Assembly (NCBI GenBank): GCA_017536635.1
Contig: JAFXHA010000033.1
Span: 1-34,916, forward strand
From: Clostridia bacterium
Lineage (GTDB): Bacteria; Bacillota; Clostridia; Oscillospirales; CAG-272
Direction of reading: 5' to 3'
DNA: 34,916 bases
Below the pieces are notes generated by a model. That model did not search any database. It was not told the origin of the DNA and saw only the letters and a program-made list of their open reading frames with translations. This document shows, one piece after another, positions 33,188-34,916 of this stretch. The position numbers and the translations under genes were made by a program. Each line of letters starts with the position of its first letter. The first letter of the stretch is position 1.

Positions 33188-33292
33188 ATTTTATAAGTTG
33201 TAAGTTTCTTTGCCTGCTTTCTTTTTTTAAGAAAATAGAGCAAACACTGTGTTCCAACATTTTTAGCTTTATTATATTTGGAAGTTTCTTTG

Positions 33293-33318
33293 CCTACTTT
33301 CTTTTCAAAGAAAGTAGG
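33293..33318 (+). terminator. A/T-rich hairpin with U-tail before ppa
   Basis: CCTACTTTCTTT (33293-33304), TC, AAAGAAAGTAGG (33307-33318) is a 12-bp perfect stem followed on the plus strand by TTCTTTTTG. It belongs to the same hairpin family as the first arm of the repeat module. It may serve as a backup terminator between infB and the convergent ppa gene. Confidence 0.5.
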
Positions 33319-33336
33319 TTCTTTTTGCTTTGATCA

Positions 33337-33870
33337 TTATTCATTACCAAACTTTTCGTCGTATGCTTTGATACAGGATTCGATGATCTCAATAGCTTCC
33401 TTTGCGGTATAAAGCTCCTTAACTGCGGTCTGCTTGTTCTCAAGCTGTTTGTAGACCGAGAAGAAGTGCATTATTTCGTCGAAAACGTGCGCGGGGAGCT
33501 GGTCGATCGACGTGATGTGGTTATACATCGGGTCGGAGTGAGATACGGCGATAATTTTATCGTCGAGCGCACCGTTGTCGATCATTCGCATAACGCCTAT
33601 CGGGTATACGTCAACGAGCGTGAGCGGCTGGATCGAAACGTTACAAAGAACGAGAACATCGAGCGGGTCTCCGTCGTCTGCGAATGTACGGGGAATAAAG
33701 CCGTAGTTTGCGGGATAGTGCGTAGAGGTGTAGAGAATTCGGTCAAGCTTGAGCAGACCGGTGTGCTTGTCAAGCTCGTATTTGCAGTTGCTTCCCTTGG
33801 GAATCTCAATTACTGCGGTAAACGACGTGGGAGTTATCGCTTCGGGGGAAATGTCGTGCCAGATATTCAT
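33337..33870 (-). CDS. ppa: Inorganic pyrophosphatase, family I
   Basis: The enzyme hydrolyses pyrophosphate released by biosynthesis, pulling those reactions forward. The 177-residue length and the metal-binding signature DDGDPLDVLV, preceded by YPANYGFIPRTF and the N-terminal IEIPKGSNCKYE, place it in soluble Mg2+-dependent family I, not the Mn2+-dependent family II common in other Bacillota. GGAGG lies about six bases before the ATG. It starts 18 bases after the obg stop, so the two are probably cotranscribed. No clear minus-strand terminator follows. Confidence 0.96.
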   Translation of the reverse strand: MNIWHDISPEAITPTSFTAVIEIPKGSNCKYELDKHTGLLKLDRILYTSTHYPANYGFIPRTFADDGDPLDVLVLCNVSIQPLTLVDVYPIGVMRMIDNGALDDKIIAVSHSDPMYNHITSIDQLPAHVFDEIMHFFSVYKQLENKQTAVKELYTAKEAIEIIESCIKAYDEKFGNE

Positions 33871-33888
33871 AAAAAACCTCCAAAAATA

Positions 33889-34916
33889 TTATTTTACGTA
33901 ATCAAATTCAAAATCGTATATCGAAACCGTGTCGCCGTCCTTGCAACCCTTTTCCTCAAGAGCCTCGAAAACACCGCTGTTTCTGAGGACCTTCTGGAAA
34001 TAGTTAAGCGACTCGTAGTCGTCAAAGTTGATCTGTCCCATAAGATTAAAGAGCCAATCGCCCTCGACAATATATGTGTCGTTCTCTCGGCGGATCGTGG
34101 TGTTCTTACCCTCGCTGACGAACTTATCCTCGTCTGTGTATTCGCTTTCGTATACGAGCAGAGGAGGCAACTCCTCAAGTCGCTCTGCCGTGCGCTTGAT
34201 AAGATACTCAAGTCCTTCTCCGGTAGCGGCTGAAACGTAGATCAGCTCGCACATCAGCTCATTTTTGACGTAATCCTCAAACGCGTCGATATTGACGTAA
34301 TCACGGTCAAGCGCATCACACTTGTTTGCTACTACTATCTGCGGGCGGCTTGCGAGCTGCTCGCTGTATTTTTCAAGCTCGGTATTGATGAGCTTCACAT
34401 CCTCGATCGGATCTCTGCCCTCAAAGCAGGAGATATCAACAACGTGGAGTAAAAGTCTGCAACGGTCAACGTGGCGCAAAAACGCGTGCCCGAGGCCTGC
34501 GCCGTCTGCCGCACCCTCAATGAGTCCGGGAATATCCGCCGCAACGAATCCGCCCTCGCCGCCCGTCGAGACTACGCCGAGGTTAGGAGAAAGCGTGGTA
34601 AAATGATAATCGGCGATCTTGGGCTTTGCCGAGCTGATGCGCGCGAGTATCGAGGATTTTCCAACGCTGGGATAGCCTATGAGTCCTACGTCGGCAAGCA
34701 TCTTGAGCTCAAGGATGAGCTCCTTTTCCTCACCCTTTGTGCCGTTTTTGGCAAACATTGGGACCTGACGCGTGGGTGTCGCGAAATGTCTGTTGCCCCA
34801 GCCGCCTCTGCCGCCCTTGCAGCAGATGAAGTCCGCGCCGTCATCCTCGGTCATGTCGTGGATTATCTTTCCGGTTGCGGCGTCCTTGATAAGCGTTCCC
34901 GGGGGTACCATTATCA
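33889..34916 (-). CDS. obg: GTPase Obg (partial, 5' end outside window)
   Basis: Obg/CgtA is an essential GTPase linked to 50S assembly and the stringent response. About 342 residues are present; roughly the first 75-80 residues of the glycine-rich Obg fold lie beyond the window edge. The visible part starts in MVPPGTLIKDAATGK, the end of the Obg fold with GGRGGWGNRHFATPTRQ, then the G domain with GYPSVGKSS, TTLSPNLGVV, DIPGLIEGAADGAGLGHAFLRH, NKCD and SAATGEG. A C-terminal OCT domain ends the protein (EGDWLFNLMGQINFDDYES). An ATG at 34911 is internal and is not the true start. ppa follows after 18 bases. Confidence 0.96.
   Translation of the reverse strand, partial: IMVPPGTLIKDAATGKIIHDMTEDDGADFICCKGGRGGWGNRHFATPTRQVPMFAKNGTKGEEKELILELKMLADVGLIGYPSVGKSSILARISSAKPKIADYHFTTLSPNLGVVSTGGEGGFVAADIPGLIEGAADGAGLGHAFLRHVDRCRLLLHVVDISCFEGRDPIEDVKLINTELEKYSEQLASRPQIVVANKCDALDRDYVNIDAFEDYVKNELMCELIYVSAATGEGLEYLIKRTAERLEELPPLLVYESEYTDEDKFVSEGKNTTIRRENDTYIVEGDWLFNLMGQINFDDYESLNYFQKVLRNSGVFEALEEKGCKDGDTVSIYDFEFDYVK

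Noticed and set aside
34909-34911. ATG at 34911 as the start of obg
   Set aside because: It falls inside the conserved end of the Obg fold. The first 75-80 residues of the family are missing and must lie beyond the window.

Overview
The window looks like a chromosomal segment from an uncultured, probably gut-associated, member of the Clostridia (Bacillota). The evidence is gene order and gene families: yybS-gdpP-rplI-dnaB-tilS-hpt-ftsH, rimP-nusA-rnpM-ylxQ-infB, a YtqB/MnmM methyltransferase, a DUF6062 protein, strong AGGAGG-type ribosome binding sites, Ser/Thr/Asp/Glu-rich lipoproteins and short palindromic intergenic repeats. This placement is inferred from families and synteny, not from a marker-gene comparison. 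No phage, IS element, CRISPR array, rRNA or tRNA gene is visible.

Layout. 1-1237: an XRE regulator, then about 430 bases of hairpins and repeats. 1238-4290: a minus-strand unit of BspA-like lipoprotein, YqhQ and NagB, behind a perfect sigma-A consensus promoter. 4342-7728: a PMCA/SERCA-like calcium ATPase, divergent from a small PF06541 membrane protein. 7763-11911: two paralogous lipoproteins, each with its own promoter and terminator. They carry tandem alpha/beta domains and a C-terminal endonuclease/exonuclease/phosphatase (EEP) fold that lacks the usual GDxN asparagine. 11960-16873: a minus-strand unit of DUF6062 protein, MnmM, VanY-type carboxypeptidase, left-handed beta-helix acyltransferase and GlmM, mixing envelope-precursor functions with tRNA modification. 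16908-17825: an OGG1-type 8-oxoguanine glycosylase. 17826-18305: a repeat-rich spacer. 18306-27729: a seven-gene minus-strand cluster for c-di-AMP turnover, replication, translation, purine salvage and membrane proteolysis; tilS is split by a frameshift. 27849-33019: the divergent rimP-nusA-rnpM-ylxQ-infB operon with a 5' leader hairpin and a mini-ORF before infB. 33020-33336: a second copy of the repeat module. 33337-34916: pyrophosphatase and obg, the latter cut by the window edge.

Most of the window is conserved housekeeping DNA and I do not see a complete new defence or mobile system. The points most worth following are the paired EEP-variant lipoproteins, the tilS frameshift, the infB mini-ORF/hairpin leader, and two copies of an intergenic hairpin module whose stems differ by a compensatory base-pair change.
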